Shown here in pieces: positions 34,243 through 42,790 of a stretch of DNA of 64,000 bases. The stretch spans positions 1 to 64,000 of the forward strand of contig JAUYQR010000011.1 in assembly GCA_030697175.1 (NCBI GenBank), in the 5' to 3' direction. Each line of letters opens with the position of its first letter. Position 1 is the stretch's first letter. This stretch comes from Paracoccaceae bacterium. GTDB taxonomy: Bacteria > Pseudomonadota > Alphaproteobacteria > Rhodobacterales > Rhodobacteraceae. The notes under the pieces were generated by a model. The model was not told the origin of the DNA, did not search any database, and worked only from the letters and a program-made list of their open reading frames with translations. The position numbers and the translations under genes were made by a program.

Positions 34243-35073
34243 ATGACCGACCAAGCCCCCGCCTATCATTACGCCGTCATCGCCCGCGCGCTGAAGATCA
34301 TCGACGCTGGGGGGCCGGGGCTGACGCTGGAGGGGCTTGCGGCCGAGATCGGGATGAGCCCGGCGCATTTTCAGCGGACGTTTTCGGCATGGGTCGGGGT
34401 CAGCCCGAAGAAGTACCAGCAGTATCTGGCGATCGGTCACGCGCGCACGTTGCTGGCCCAGCGGCACACCACGCTGTCGGCGGCGCTGGAGGTGGGGCTG
34501 TCCGGCACCGGGCGGCTGCATGACCTGTTCCTGACATGGGAGGCGATGGCGCCCGGCGATTATGCGCGGGGCGGCGCGGGGCTGGAAATCCGCTGGGGCT
34601 GGTTCGATAGCCCGTTTGGCCCGGCGCTTGTGATGGCAACGGACAAAGGCATCTGCGGGATCGGCTTTGCCGACGAGATCGATGCGGAAGCGGCGATGGA
34701 GGATCTGGTCCGCCGCTGGCCGAAGGCGGCCTATGTGGAGGACCGTCTGGCGATAGCGCCCATGGTGGACGCGGCCTTTGGCGGGCGCGACACAGCGCTG
34801 CATCTGATCGGCGCGCCGTTTCAGGTGAAGGTGTGGGAAGCGCTGCTGGCGATACCGTCGGGGCATGTGACGACCTATGCAGATATTGCGGGGGCCATCG
34901 GCCACCCCGCCGCACACCGGGCCGTCGGGACGGCGGTGGGGCGCAATCCGATTTCGTTCCTGATCCCGTGCCACCGGGCGCTGCGGCGCGACGGCGGGCT
35001 TGGTGGCTATCATTGGGGCCTGGAGCGCAAGCGCGCGATGCTGGCGTGGGAAGCGGCGCGCAGCGAAGGCTGA
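34243..35073 (+). CDS. AraC-HTH/O6-methylguanine-DNA methyltransferase fusion (Ada-like)
   Basis: A 276-residue protein with an AraC-type helix-turn-helix at residues about 15-105 (LTLEGLAAEIGMSPAHFQR, VGVSPKKYQQYL) and a methylguanine methyltransferase domain at about 115-270, with IPSGHVTTYADIA and the active-site Cys in LIPCHR. It lacks the N-terminal zinc/phosphotriester-sensing domain of E. coli Ada, so it cannot sense damage in that way; direct sensing by active-site methylation is possible. RBS AAGGAGA is strong. Divergent from nth, another repair gene. Confidence 0.9.
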   Translation: MTDQAPAYHYAVIARALKIIDAGGPGLTLEGLAAEIGMSPAHFQRTFSAWVGVSPKKYQQYLAIGHARTLLAQRHTTLSAALEVGLSGTGRLHDLFLTWEAMAPGDYARGGAGLEIRWGWFDSPFGPALVMATDKGICGIGFADEIDAEAAMEDLVRRWPKAAYVEDRLAIAPMVDAAFGGRDTALHLIGAPFQVKVWEALLAIPSGHVTTYADIAGAIGHPAAHRAVGTAVGRNPISFLIPCHRALRRDGGLGGYHWGLERKRAMLAWEAARSEG

Positions 35074-35186
35074 TGCGCGAAAGCCTGCCGAAGTGGCAGG
35101 GGGCTGTAAGTCATCCTCCGCCTTTGCTATAAGATGCGCACGAGCCCGGTGCACGGGCCGACCCATCACCCTGAGGCGAGAGCAAC

Positions 35187-35837
35187 ATGTTCAAGACCCC
35201 CCTTATCCTGGCGACTGCGAGCGTGCTGGCGCTGACCGCCTGCGTCGATCCGAATGCCTACCCCAACGACCCGAACGCACGGTCGCGCAACGGCGCGATT
35301 CTGGGCGGCCTCACCGGAGCGGTGCTTGCCGGCACCTCGGGCGGCGATGACCGACTGGCCAAGGCCGCTGTCGGCGGCATTGTCGGTGCGGCCCTTGGCG
35401 GCGCGGTCGGTGCGTCGCTTGACCAGCAGGCCGCCGAACTGCGCGGTTCGCTGAATTCCAACATCTCGGTCACCAACACCGGGCAATACCTGGTCGTGAA
35501 CATGCCACAGGACGTGCTGTTTGCCACCGACAGTGCCACGCTGCGCCCCGACCTGACGCGCGACATCAAGGCCGTGGCGTCAAGCCTGCTGCGTTACCCC
35601 AACAGCACGATCGAGGTGATCGGCCACACCGACAACACCGGTTCGGCCGCCTACAACCAGGACCTGTCGCAGCGTCGCGCCGTGTCTGTTGCCAACATCC
35701 TGCGCGAAAGCGGCGTACCGAACGGCCGCGTGACCGCCTTTGGTCGCGGCGAAGACGCCCCGATCGCGTCGAACATGACGCCCGAAGGCCGTGCGCAGAA
35801 CCGCCGCGTCGAGATCATCATTCGCCCGACCGCATAA
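35187..35837 (+). CDS. OmpA family outer-membrane lipoprotein
   Basis: A 216-residue lipoprotein: a signal peptide ending LALTAC (lipobox, residues about 14-19), a glycine-zipper segment (GGIVGAALGGAVGASL, about 63-78) and a C-terminal OmpA-like peptidoglycan-binding domain (VEVIGHTDNTG-like IEVIGHTDNTGS, then GRAQNRRVEIII). It probably tethers the outer membrane to peptidoglycan. A TATAAG -10-like hexamer at 35128-35133 lies 54 bases upstream. It is closed by the terminator at 35859. Confidence 0.9.
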   Translation: MFKTPLILATASVLALTACVDPNAYPNDPNARSRNGAILGGLTGAVLAGTSGGDDRLAKAAVGGIVGAALGGAVGASLDQQAAELRGSLNSNISVTNTGQYLVVNMPQDVLFATDSATLRPDLTRDIKAVASSLLRYPNSTIEVIGHTDNTGSAAYNQDLSQRRAVSVANILRESGVPNGRVTAFGRGEDAPIASNMTPEGRAQNRRVEIIIRPTA

Positions 35838-35858
35838 GGTTGGCGTCATCCTTGGAAA

Positions 35859-35885
35859 GGGCCGGGAACGCTCCCGGCCCTTTTT
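35859..35885 (+). terminator. Intrinsic terminator after the OmpA lipoprotein gene
   Basis: GGGCCGGGA (35859-35867), loop ACGC and TCCCGGCCC (35872-35880) form a perfect 9-base stem followed by TTTTT (35881-35885). Confidence 0.93.
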
Positions 35886-35938
35886 CATTGAGATTTGCCC
35901 GAACTGGTCATAATTTCAAACCAATCGGGGGGGGTGGT

Positions 35939-36706
35939 ATGCCATTTTTGAAGGTTCAGACGGAAAAGCTGTCGCACTCCGTGGTCCGCCAGATTGAACA
36001 GCTTATCCTGCGCGGCATCCTGCGCCCCGGCGAACGGTTGCCGTCGGAGCGTGACATGGCCGACAAGCTGGGCGTGTCGCGGCCCAGCCTGCGTGATGCG
36101 ATTGCCGACCTGTGCGAACGTGGGCTGCTGGTCACCCGCCCCGGCGCGGGGGTGTTCGTGGCGGATGTGCTGGGGTCGGCGTTTTCGGAAGCGTTGATCG
36201 AGTTGTTTTCGACCCATGAGGAAGCGGTGTTCGACTACATCTCGTTTCGGCGCGACATGGAGGGGCTGGCAGCCGAGCGGGCGGCGCGGCTGGGGTCGGA
36301 AACCGATCTGAAGGTGATCGCCACGATCTTTGCCAAGATGGAGGCCGCGCACCAGAAGCGCGACCCGTCAGACGAAGCGCAACTGGATGCGGAGTTCCAC
36401 ATGGCGATCATCGAGGCCAGCCATAACGTCATCATGCTGCACATGCTGCGGTCGATGTTCGATCTGTTGCGGCAGGGCGTATTTTACAATCGGCAGGTGA
36501 TGTTCCGAAACCGGATGACGCGGGACCAGTTGCTGGATCAGCACCGCGCCATCAATGCGGCGCTGCAATCGCGCGACCCGGTGGCGGCGAAGGCGGCGGT
36601 GACGGCGCATCTGGATTACGTGGAACAGTCATTCACCGACCAGATCAGGGCGGAAAAGCACGAGGCGATTGCGCGCCAGCGATTCGAGCACGAACAGATG
36701 CGTTGA
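35939..36706 (+). CDS. GntR/FadR family transcriptional regulator
   Basis: A 255-residue one-component regulator. The N-terminal winged helix contains RPGERLPSERDMADKLGVSRPSLRDAI (about 31-58), and the C-terminal FCD ligand domain spans about 90-235 (DAEFHMAIIEASHN, with His and Asp of the usual metal/ligand site). It is most like the PdhR/LldR branch that senses small organic acids. The start is at 35939, with a G-run in place of a ribosome binding site. No obvious target operon adjoins, because it converges on the atp operon. Confidence 0.88.
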   Translation: MPFLKVQTEKLSHSVVRQIEQLILRGILRPGERLPSERDMADKLGVSRPSLRDAIADLCERGLLVTRPGAGVFVADVLGSAFSEALIELFSTHEEAVFDYISFRRDMEGLAAERAARLGSETDLKVIATIFAKMEAAHQKRDPSDEAQLDAEFHMAIIEASHNVIMLHMLRSMFDLLRQGVFYNRQVMFRNRMTRDQLLDQHRAINAALQSRDPVAAKAAVTAHLDYVEQSFTDQIRAEKHEAIARQRFEHEQMR

Positions 36707-36714
36707 CGGTGGCC

Positions 36715-36747
36715 ATAAAGAAACCCGGGAGCCTTGCGGTCCCGGGT
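36715..36747 (-). terminator. Intrinsic terminator of the atpIBEXF operon
   Basis: ACCCGGGA (36723-36730) and TCCCGGGT (36740-36747) form an 8-base perfect stem with a 9-base loop. Read on the minus strand the stem is followed by TTCTTTAT. It lies 25 bases after the atpF stop and could also stop leftward read-through into the GntR gene. Confidence 0.88.
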
Positions 36748-36771
36748 CTGGATCGTGGCGATGCTGACCGG

Positions 36772-37326
36772 TCAGTGGAGCTTGGCATCCACCTGGGCAA
36801 TGGCCGCGTCGATCGACGCCTTGGCGGCGTCTGCGGTCATCTGGCGCGCAAGCACGTCGCCTGCCGCCGCGACGGCAAGGTTGACGGCCTGTTCCCGCAC
36901 CTGACGGACAGCCGCGGTTTCAGCCGAGGCGATCTGATCGGTCGCGGCCGCAAGACGCCGGGCGATGGAGACCTTGAGGTCTTCCTTGGCCTGGGCTGCG
37001 GCGGCAAGCGCCTCTTCCCGGGCAGAGGAAACGATGCGGTCTGCCTGTTCCTGCACTTCTTTCTGACGCCGCTCATAGGTGGCGAGGATCGTCTTCGCCT
37101 CCTCGCGCAGGGCGCGGGCCTCATCCAGTTCGGCCTTGATCTGCACGGCGCGGGCGTCCAGCATCCCAGTCAGCTTGCCCGGCACCTTGAGGTAGACGAG
37201 CAGGGCGACGAAGGCGAGAAAGCCCAGAAGAACCACGAAGTCGGAGTTCTGCATCGAAAAGAACGGACCGGTTGCCGCAAGCGCGGGCGAAGCGGTCAGC
37301 GCCAGAAGAATGGTAAGCCGTTTCAT
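36772..37326 (-). CDS. atpF: F0F1 ATP synthase subunit b
   Basis: Peripheral-stalk subunit, 184 residues. It has an N-terminal cleavable-looking or membrane leader (MKRLTILLALTASPALA), a membrane span (FVVLLGFLAFVALLVYL) and a long charged coiled coil. It is paired with the b' subunit immediately upstream on the strand (4-base gap); photosynthetic bacteria and their relatives use a b/b' heterodimer. Last gene of the F0 operon. Confidence 0.93.
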   Translation of the reverse strand: MKRLTILLALTASPALAATGPFFSMQNSDFVVLLGFLAFVALLVYLKVPGKLTGMLDARAVQIKAELDEARALREEAKTILATYERRQKEVQEQADRIVSSAREEALAAAAQAKEDLKVSIARRLAAATDQIASAETAAVRQVREQAVNLAVAAAGDVLARQMTADAAKASIDAAIAQVDAKLH

Positions 37327-37330
37327 CGCC

Positions 37331-37855
37331 TTATCCTTTCAGCCGGGCAGTAACCGCAGCGGCCACCGTTTTCGCATCTGCCGCGCCACCAAGCGCCGCG
37401 ACAAGTTCGTTCGCCGTGTCGCGCGCCACTTCGGTGATCGCAGCCACCGCGCCTTCGCGGATCTCGACAATGGTCTTTTCCGACTCCGCCACTTTCGCGG
37501 CGATTTCAGCGTCTGCCCGTGCGGTTGCTGCATCCAGGTCTTTCTGGATATCGGCCTTCGCCGCAGCGACGATCTTGGCCGCTTCGGTGCGGGCCGAGGC
37601 AAGCGCGTCGCCATACGCCTTTTCGGCCGCGACCGCCTTGAGCTTCAGCTCTTCGGCAGCGGCGATATCGTTGGTGATGGTGCCCTTGCGTTCCGCCAGA
37701 ACCGCGCCGATGCGCGGCAGGGCGATGCGGGACAGCACGAAGTAGATCACGACCAGCGTGACCATAAGCCAGAAAATTTGGTTCGGCCAGGTCGACAAAT
37801 CAAGCTGGGGCATGCCCACAGCCTTTCCCGCCTCGCCCGTTGCTTCGGTTGCCAT
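37331..37855 (-). CDS. atpX: F0F1 ATP synthase subunit b'
   Basis: A 174-residue second b-type stalk subunit: one membrane span ([19 protein letters not shown], about 28-46) then an Ala/Glu/Lys-rich coiled coil. Residues just before the span (TWPNQIFWL) are typical of b'. It lies between atpE and atpF as in Rhodobacterales. Also named atpG or atpF2 in some genomes. Confidence 0.92.
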   Translation of the reverse strand: MATEATGEAGKAVGMPQLDLSTWPNQIFWLMVTLVVIYFVLSRIALPRIGAVLAERKGTITNDIAAAEELKLKAVAAEKAYGDALASARTEAAKIVAAAKADIQKDLDAATARADAEIAAKVAESEKTIVEIREGAVAAITEVARDTANELVAALGGAADAKTVAAAVTARLKG

Positions 37856-37923
37856 GTCGTTTCTCCTAAACCCTTGGAACCAGGGCCAGCCCTTGGGCTG
37901 GCCCGGAAGTCAGGTCCGGATGA

Positions 37924-38160
37924 TCAGACTGCGAACATCAGCAAGAGAGCGATGAGGAACGAGAAGATCCCCAGTGCTTCGGCAAAGGCGATGCCGACGA
38001 AGAGGTTCGCGGTCTGCGAGGGGGCAGCCGAGGGGTTGCGCAGGGCGCCGGCGAGGAAGTTGCCAGCAATGTTGCCCACGCCGATGCCGGCGCCGCCAAG
38101 ACCGATGGCGGCCAGGCCGGCACCGATGAACTTGCCCATTTCTGCGATGTCGCCTTCCAT
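37924..38160 (-). CDS. atpE: F0F1 ATP synthase subunit c
   Basis: A 78-residue proton-translocating ring subunit with two membrane helices, a glycine-rich first helix ([17 protein letters not shown]), the polar loop RNPSA and the essential carboxylate as Glu in FAEALGIF. The start at 38160 is fixed by a strong AAAGGAG seven bases upstream; the frame continues to 38235 but that reads into the end of atpB. Confidence 0.96.
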   Translation of the reverse strand: MEGDIAEMGKFIGAGLAAIGLGGAGIGVGNIAGNFLAGALRNPSAAPSQTANLFVGIAFAEALGIFSFLIALLLMFAV

Positions 38161-38206
38161 TTGGTAGCTCCTTTTCTGGAATTGGCTGAGTTGTAGTGTC
38201 CGACCG

Positions 38207-38965
38207 TCAGTGATGGGCTTCGCCCACCGCGTCACGAAGGTAGACGCAGGTCAGGATGGTAAAGACATAGGCCTGGACGGCCGAGACCAGCACCTCAAGC
38301 CCGTACATGGCCGCGATGGCCAGCACCGGCACGAAAGACGCCACGCCCATCGCCCCGGCAAAGCCCGCGAAGACCTTGATCACGGCATGGCCTGCCAGAA
38401 GGTTGCCGCCAAGACGGACGGAATGGCTGAGCGGGCGCACGAAGTAGGAGATCACCTCGATCAACGCAAGGATCGGGCGCAGGGCCAGGGGTGCCGAGGT
38501 GACCCAGAACATCGCCAGAAACGCCGGGCCCTTGCGGACGAACCCGACGACGGTGACGGTCACGAACACCAAGAGCGCAAGCGTTCCCGTCACGGCGATG
38601 TGCGATGTGGTGGTAAACGACGTCGGGATGAGGCCGAGGAAGTTCGACAGGAACACGAACATGAACAGCGTCATGACATAGGGAAAGAACTTCAGCCCTT
38701 CGTGGCCGACGATGTCCTCGACCATCTTGTGGATGAAGCCGTAGAACAGTTCGGCGACCGACTGGCCGCGCGAGGGAACGATGGCACGGCGGCGGGTGGA
38801 CAAGACCAGCAGCGCGACCATCGCCAGGATGGCGATGCCCATCCAGAGGGTGACGTTGGTGGGGGTATACCATTCGATGGGTCCGTCGCCGAACAGCGGC
38901 TTGACCACGAACTGATCCATCGGCTTGATCTGCAGTCCGCTGCCGTGTTCTGCCGTCGCCATCAT
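38207..38965 (-). CDS. atpB: F0F1 ATP synthase subunit a
   Basis: A 252-residue membrane subunit of the proton channel with about six hydrophobic segments. The essential arginine lies in [13 protein letters not shown]. The ATG at 38965 shares one base with the atpI stop (TGATG), with a second ATG directly after it, so translation is coupled to atpI. Confidence 0.96.
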   Translation of the reverse strand: MMATAEHGSGLQIKPMDQFVVKPLFGDGPIEWYTPTNVTLWMGIAILAMVALLVLSTRRRAIVPSRGQSVAELFYGFIHKMVEDIVGHEGLKFFPYVMTLFMFVFLSNFLGLIPTSFTTTSHIAVTGTLALLVFVTVTVVGFVRKGPAFLAMFWVTSAPLALRPILALIEVISYFVRPLSHSVRLGGNLLAGHAVIKVFAGFAGAMGVASFVPVLAIAAMYGLEVLVSAVQAYVFTILTCVYLRDAVGEAHH

Positions 38966-39291
38966 CAGTCCCTTTCGTCCTTGGCGGCCTCAACGGCCTT
39001 TCGTTCCAGTTCCCTTGCGCTGCCGAGCATCGTCCGGACGCCCGCCGCGAAGCCGAAAAGCGAGAAGATCACCAGGAAGACCGGGAGCGTGCCGAACAGC
39101 ACGTCAAGCCCGTAACCGATTGCGGTTCCCAGCAACATGCCGGTCACAAGCTCGATCACCATCCTCCAGGCCACCTCGCCCTGCGAGAAACCCTTGCCCG
39201 TGTTGGTCTTCGGCGGCGGTTCCTGACCCTTCACCTTCTTCAGACGCTCTTCTAGCGCGCGCAGACGGTCTGGATCGGGATCTGACGACAT
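38965..39291 (-). CDS. atpI: ATP synthase assembly protein AtpI/AtpZ-like
   Basis: A 108-residue protein: a charged, lysine-rich N-terminus (residues 1-40) then two membrane spans ([20 protein letters not shown] and [16 protein letters not shown]). AtpI proteins help assemble the c-ring or carry magnesium; in Rhodobacterales this short form leads the F0 operon. Confidence 0.88.
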   Translation of the reverse strand: MSSDPDPDRLRALEERLKKVKGQEPPPKTNTGKGFSQGEVAWRMVIELVTGMLLGTAIGYGLDVLFGTLPVFLVIFSLFGFAAGVRTMLGSARELERKAVEAAKDERD

Positions 39292-39318
39292 GTCGAAGCC
39301 CCTTCACGTTCGCGGCGG

Positions 39319-39347
39319 AACCTACGGAGGTGGGGTGTCCGAGTCAA
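39319..39347 (-). promoter_or_regulatory. Promoter of the atpIBEXF operon
   Basis: On the minus strand TTGACT (39347-39342), a 17-base spacer and TAGGTT (39324-39319) give a good -35 with a weak -10, 28-56 bases before the atpI start. The rest of 39292-39494 (divergent from the ArsR gene) contains no gene. Confidence 0.5.
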
Positions 39348-39494
39348 GCACAGAGAGGGCAGCTTGGTTTTGGCCTATACGACTGGATTCGCTGTATTTT
39401 TTCTCGCGCCTGCGATCGGTGCGGCAAACGCGCCGTTCGGCCCATATTCAACCATCCGGTTGACGATCAGCCCGGCAGGCGAGATAGAGGGAAG

Positions 39495-39845
39495 ATGACC
39501 GCCAGCCTTGATATCGTCTTTGCCGCCCTGGCCGACCCGACCCGGCGCGCCATTCTGGCGATGCTGCTGGAGGATGACATGGCGGTCACCGATGTCGCCG
39601 AGCCATTCAAGATGAGCCTTGCTGGAATTTCAAAGCATCTGGCCGTGCTGTCGGAGGCGGGACTGGTCAGCCGCGAACGGCGCGGGCGGGTGATCTGGTG
39701 CAAGCTGGAGCCGGATGCGTTGAAGGCAGCCTCGGTCTGGATGCAGGGTTTCGGTCAGTTCGAGGCGATTGACCTAGACGATTTCGAGCGGTTCCTTGCG
39801 ACGGAGCTTTCGGACCCCGAAACCGTCGAACCGCCGCAGGTTTGA
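39495..39845 (+). CDS. ArsR family transcriptional regulator
   Basis: A 116-residue winged-helix repressor-type protein: FAALADPTRRAILAMLLEDD and the recognition helix SLAGISKHLAVLSEAGLVSRERRGRVIWCKL. No metal-binding cysteine pair is present (the only Cys is in VIWCKL), so it belongs to the non-metal SoxR/BigR-like or PF12840 side of the family. GAGGGAAG precedes the ATG. It is divergent from atpI and stands alone; its target is unknown. Confidence 0.87.
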   Translation: MTASLDIVFAALADPTRRAILAMLLEDDMAVTDVAEPFKMSLAGISKHLAVLSEAGLVSRERRGRVIWCKLEPDALKAASVWMQGFGQFEAIDLDDFERFLATELSDPETVEPPQV

Positions 39846-39934
39846 CCAGATTTTGTCACACCTGTTGAGAAAGTCCTGAAATTCGGCCGTTTCCGGGTGA
39901 ATTAGGGGTGGTTTGCCCCCCTGAGGCGGAAACA

Positions 39935-39958
39935 GTTTGTTGAATCAACCCAACAAAC
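39935..39958. promoter_or_regulatory. Inverted repeat GTTTGTTG...CAACAAAC
   Basis: Perfect 8-base arms with an 8-base spacer, plus a nested GTTGA-A-TCAAC palindrome, lie about 85-108 bases before the 57-aa gene in an otherwise gene-free stretch (39846-40041). No T-run follows, so an operator or RNA structure is as likely as a terminator. Confidence 0.4.
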
Positions 39959-40041
39959 CGTCCCGGATTCAACCTTAACGTGCCTTAGAACGGCCCCGCT
40001 TGGCAGCGAAATTGTCCTCAACGAACCAGAAGGGACATACC

Positions 40042-40215
40042 ATGCAAAAGACCGTTGAACTCCTCCACAAGATCGGGCTGATCCGGGCGAAAATGTCGTC
40101 TGACGCTGGTGACAGCACCTTCGAGAAGCGCATGAAGAAGATCGACCGCGCCCGTCAGATGGCGACGAACGGCAGCATGATCTTCAAAAATCGGCCTGCA
40201 CACGCGAAAGCCTGA
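40042..40215 (+). CDS. Small basic protein, unknown function
   Basis: A 57-residue, lysine/arginine-rich protein (MQKTVELLHKIGLIRAKMSS...) without a membrane segment. AGAAGGGAC eight bases upstream is a good ribosome binding site. Its last 32 bases overlap the end of mipZ on the opposite strand. I recognise no family; the length, start signal and ordinary codon use favour a real gene. Confidence 0.6.
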   Translation: MQKTVELLHKIGLIRAKMSSDAGDSTFEKRMKKIDRARQMATNGSMIFKNRPAHAKA

Positions 40216-40987
40216 GGCCCGAAACAAGGTCGCGCAATTCCTGTCGGGCAGCGATGTTCGACAGGTTCAATTGATCGACCCCGGTATCGCGCAGGTCCAG
40301 AAGGGTGAGCCCGCGCGGAAACAGTTCGCGAAAGATCACCCGCTCCGAAAACCCCGGCACCACCCGAAACCCGATGCGGCGCGACAGGTCTTCCAGAGCG
40401 GCGCCCACCTTTTTCTTGTTGTGCATCTGCTGGGCACCCAGCCGGTTGCGCACCACCACCCAGTCGATCGGCTTCAGCCCCGCCTGCGCCCGCAACTGCC
40501 GCGCCCCCCAGACCATTTCGGCATAGATCGACGGGCCGAGCACCTTGCCCGTTTCGGCATCGACGCGGGCCAGAAGGTCGAAGTCGACGAAACTGTCGTT
40601 CAGAGGCGTAATCAGCGTATCGGCCAGCGAATGTGCCACCTGGCTGAGCCGGGTATGGCTGCCGGGGCAATCGATGATGATGAAGTCCATCTCCGGGTCC
40701 ATCGCGGCGACGGCTGCGGTCAGGCGCTGGTCAAAGGAGTTTTCAATGCCCCCGGCCGCCGCAGCGTCGGGAAGCGGGCGGTAATCGGGGGTCGGCAGAT
40801 CAAGACCGGTGCGGGCCAGAAAGGCGCGGCGGTTTTCGATGTAGCGCCCGAAGGTGCGCTGCCTGAGATCGAGGTCAAGCGCGCCCACCCGATGGCCCAT
40901 GCGCGCCAGCGCCGTGGCCACATGCATGCAGGTGGTCGATTTGCCCGACCCGCCCTTTTCGTTGCCCACCACGATGATATGCGCCAC
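40184..40987 (-). CDS. mipZ: Division-plane positioning ATPase MipZ
   Basis: A 267-residue ParA/MinD-superfamily ATPase. It has the deviant Walker A KGGSGKST (about 11-18), FIIIDCPGSHTRL (Walker B region) and the MipZ-typical NKKKVGAALEDLSRRIGFRVVPGFSERVIFRELFPRGLTLLDL block. In Caulobacter, MipZ forms a gradient from polar ParB and inhibits FtsZ; no parB lies beside it here. The gene is convergent with, and overlaps by 32 bases, the 57-aa gene. Confidence 0.93.
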   Translation of the reverse strand: MAHIIVVGNEKGGSGKSTTCMHVATALARMGHRVGALDLDLRQRTFGRYIENRRAFLARTGLDLPTPDYRPLPDAAAAGGIENSFDQRLTAAVAAMDPEMDFIIIDCPGSHTRLSQVAHSLADTLITPLNDSFVDFDLLARVDAETGKVLGPSIYAEMVWGARQLRAQAGLKPIDWVVVRNRLGAQQMHNKKKVGAALEDLSRRIGFRVVPGFSERVIFRELFPRGLTLLDLRDTGVDQLNLSNIAARQELRDLVSGLRLSRVQADF

Positions 40988-41166
40988 GCCACACCCACTC
41001 AGACCCTGCCCGTTTGCCCGCCGGTCTTATCGCGGTCCTGTCAGCCTGTGCAAGCGGGCTTGGGCCGGTTCGTCAGGCAACCTTGTGTGGCCGCGCGCCC
41101 GATGGACCCCACCCCGCTCCGGCAGTTGCGGCAACAGGCCACTTCTGCCGCATGGCCCAAACGCAA

Positions 41167-41191
41167 GACGCCGCCCGAAGGGGGCGGCGTC
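41167..41191 (-). terminator. Terminator of the ffh-rpmE operon
   Basis: GACGCCGCCC (41167-41176), loop GAAGG and GGGCGGCGTC (41182-41191) form a perfect 10-base stem. On the minus strand it is followed by TTGCGTTT. It lies 24 bases after the rpmE stop. Bases 40988-41166 contain no gene. Confidence 0.82.
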
Positions 41192-41214
41192 GAGGCTTTT
41201 GCCGCAGGCGTGGC

Positions 41215-41436
41215 TTAGAAGCCGAGGCCGGCGTATTTGTTCTTGAACTTCGACACGCGGCCGCCGGTATCCAGCAGCTTGGCGTTGCCGCCGGTCCAGG
41301 CCGGGTGTGCCAAGGGGTCGATGTCGAGCGCCATCTGGTCGCCTTCCTTGCCCCAGGTCGATTTGGTCTGGAACATGGTGCCATCGGTCATCTTGACGTT
41401 GATGGTGTGATAGTCGGGGTGAATGCCCTGTTTCAT
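41215..41436 (-). CDS. rpmE: 50S ribosomal protein L31
   Basis: A 73-residue ribosomal protein with the typical N-terminus [14 protein letters not shown] and C-terminal [11 protein letters not shown]. It lacks the zinc-binding cysteines of the CXXC form, as is usual in Rhodobacterales. Last gene of the operon, 12 bases after rplS. Confidence 0.95.
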   Translation of the reverse strand: MKQGIHPDYHTINVKMTDGTMFQTKSTWGKEGDQMALDIDPLAHPAWTGGNAKLLDTGGRVSKFKNKYAGLGF

Positions 41437-41447
41437 GACGGCGATCC

Positions 41448-41822
41448 TTATTCGGCTTTGGCTTTGTAAGCGGAATCTTCGGCGATACGGGCCGATTTGC
41501 CGCGGCGGGCGCGCAGGTAGTAGAGTTTCGCGCGACGGACCTTGCCGCGACGCACAACCTCGATCGAGTCGATGTTGGTCGAATAGAGCGGGAACACACG
41601 TTCCACGCCTTCGCCGAACGAGATCTTGCGAACCGTGAAGCTGGCCGAAATGGTCGCGCCGCCCTTGCGGCCGATGCAGACGCCTTCGTAGGCCTGCACG
41701 CGCGAACGGGTGCCTTCGGTCACTTTGTAGCCGACTTTGAGGGTGTCACCGGCCTTGAAATCCGGGATGGTCTTGCCGAGGGCAGCAATCTGCTCCGCCT
41801 CGATCTGGGCGATCAGGTTCAT
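41448..41822 (-). CDS. rplS: 50S ribosomal protein L19
   Basis: A 124-residue ribosomal protein at the 30S-50S interface. [30 protein letters not shown] and [24 protein letters not shown] are diagnostic. It follows trmD, as in most Proteobacteria. Confidence 0.97.
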   Translation of the reverse strand: MNLIAQIEAEQIAALGKTIPDFKAGDTLKVGYKVTEGTRSRVQAYEGVCIGRKGGATISASFTVRKISFGEGVERVFPLYSTNIDSIEVVRRGKVRRAKLYYLRARRGKSARIAEDSAYKAKAE

Positions 41823-41869
41823 CGCATATAACTCCGTTGCGCGGTTTTTTCCGCTGGTATGATGCCGCC

Positions 41870-42733
41870 TCAGAGCTCTCGGTCTTCATTCGGGTCCCTA
41901 CCGTGCGCCGCACAGTAAGCCCGCCAGAGATCAGGCCTGCGTTCCTTAGTCAGCCTTTCGGCCATGACCTTGCGCCAGGAGGCGATGTTCGCGTGATGGC
42001 CGGATTGAAGCACTTCCGGTATCTCGCGGCCTTGCCAGACGGTTGGCCGAGTGTAGTGCGGAAATTCCAAAAGCCCCTCCGAGAACGATTCTTCCTCGGT
42101 GGATTGGTGATTCCCAAGCACGCGGGGTATAAGGCGGACCGTCGCATCAATCAAGGCGGTTGCGGCGATCTCGCCGCCGGTCAGGACGAAATCGCCAAGG
42201 CTGATCTCTTCGATCCGGTGATGGTCGAGAACGCGCTGGTCGACGCCTTCGAAACGGCCACACAGAAGGGTGATGCCGTCGGCATTGGCAAGGCGGCGGG
42301 CGGTGGCCTGATCGAAGGGCTTGCCGCGCGGCGAGAGGTAGATGACCGGCCAGCGCGCACGGTCTGGCAGGGTGCCTTCGGCGGCCTTGGCCAGCGCTTC
42401 GTCCACCACATCGGCGCGCAGGACCATGCCCGCGCCGCCGCCTGCGGGCGTGTCATCGACGTTCAGGTGCTTGCCTTTGCCCAAGGGGCGCAGGTCGATG
42501 GTTTCCAGCCGCCAGAGGCCGTAATCGAGCGCCTTGCCGGTGAGGGAGAGGCCAAGGATGCCGGGGAAGGCGTCAGGGAACAGCGTGATGATCCTGGCGG
42601 TCCACGCGCCTTTGACCACGCGGTCCTCTTCCATCAGGTCGCGCGGCTTGAGGCTGGGCCGCAGCGACAGGCGGCCGTGGCTTCTGGACGGGCTTTCGGG
42701 CGGGTTTTCGGGCGGAGGAGACGGGTCTGACAT
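41870..42733 (-). CDS. trmD: tRNA (guanine-N1)-methyltransferase
   Basis: Methylates G37 of tRNAs to prevent frameshifting. The SPOUT-family motifs [36 protein letters not shown] and [11 protein letters not shown] are intact. The N-terminus (residues 1-40) is a Pro/Ser-rich extension before the catalytic domain begins at [13 protein letters not shown]; starts at 42754, 42733 or further in (MEEDRVVKG) are possible. I chose 42733, giving 287 residues. Confidence 0.94.
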   Translation of the reverse strand: MSDPSPPPENPPESPSRSHGRLSLRPSLKPRDLMEEDRVVKGAWTARIITLFPDAFPGILGLSLTGKALDYGLWRLETIDLRPLGKGKHLNVDDTPAGGGAGMVLRADVVDEALAKAAEGTLPDRARWPVIYLSPRGKPFDQATARRLANADGITLLCGRFEGVDQRVLDHHRIEEISLGDFVLTGGEIAATALIDATVRLIPRVLGNHQSTEEESFSEGLLEFPHYTRPTVWQGREIPEVLQSGHHANIASWRKVMAERLTKERRPDLWRAYCAAHGRDPNEDREL

Positions 42734-42790
42734 GGGCGGCAGGTCTATCCGCAAAGCCCCGGGTTGAGAAGGGCCAGTTCCGCCGCCGGA

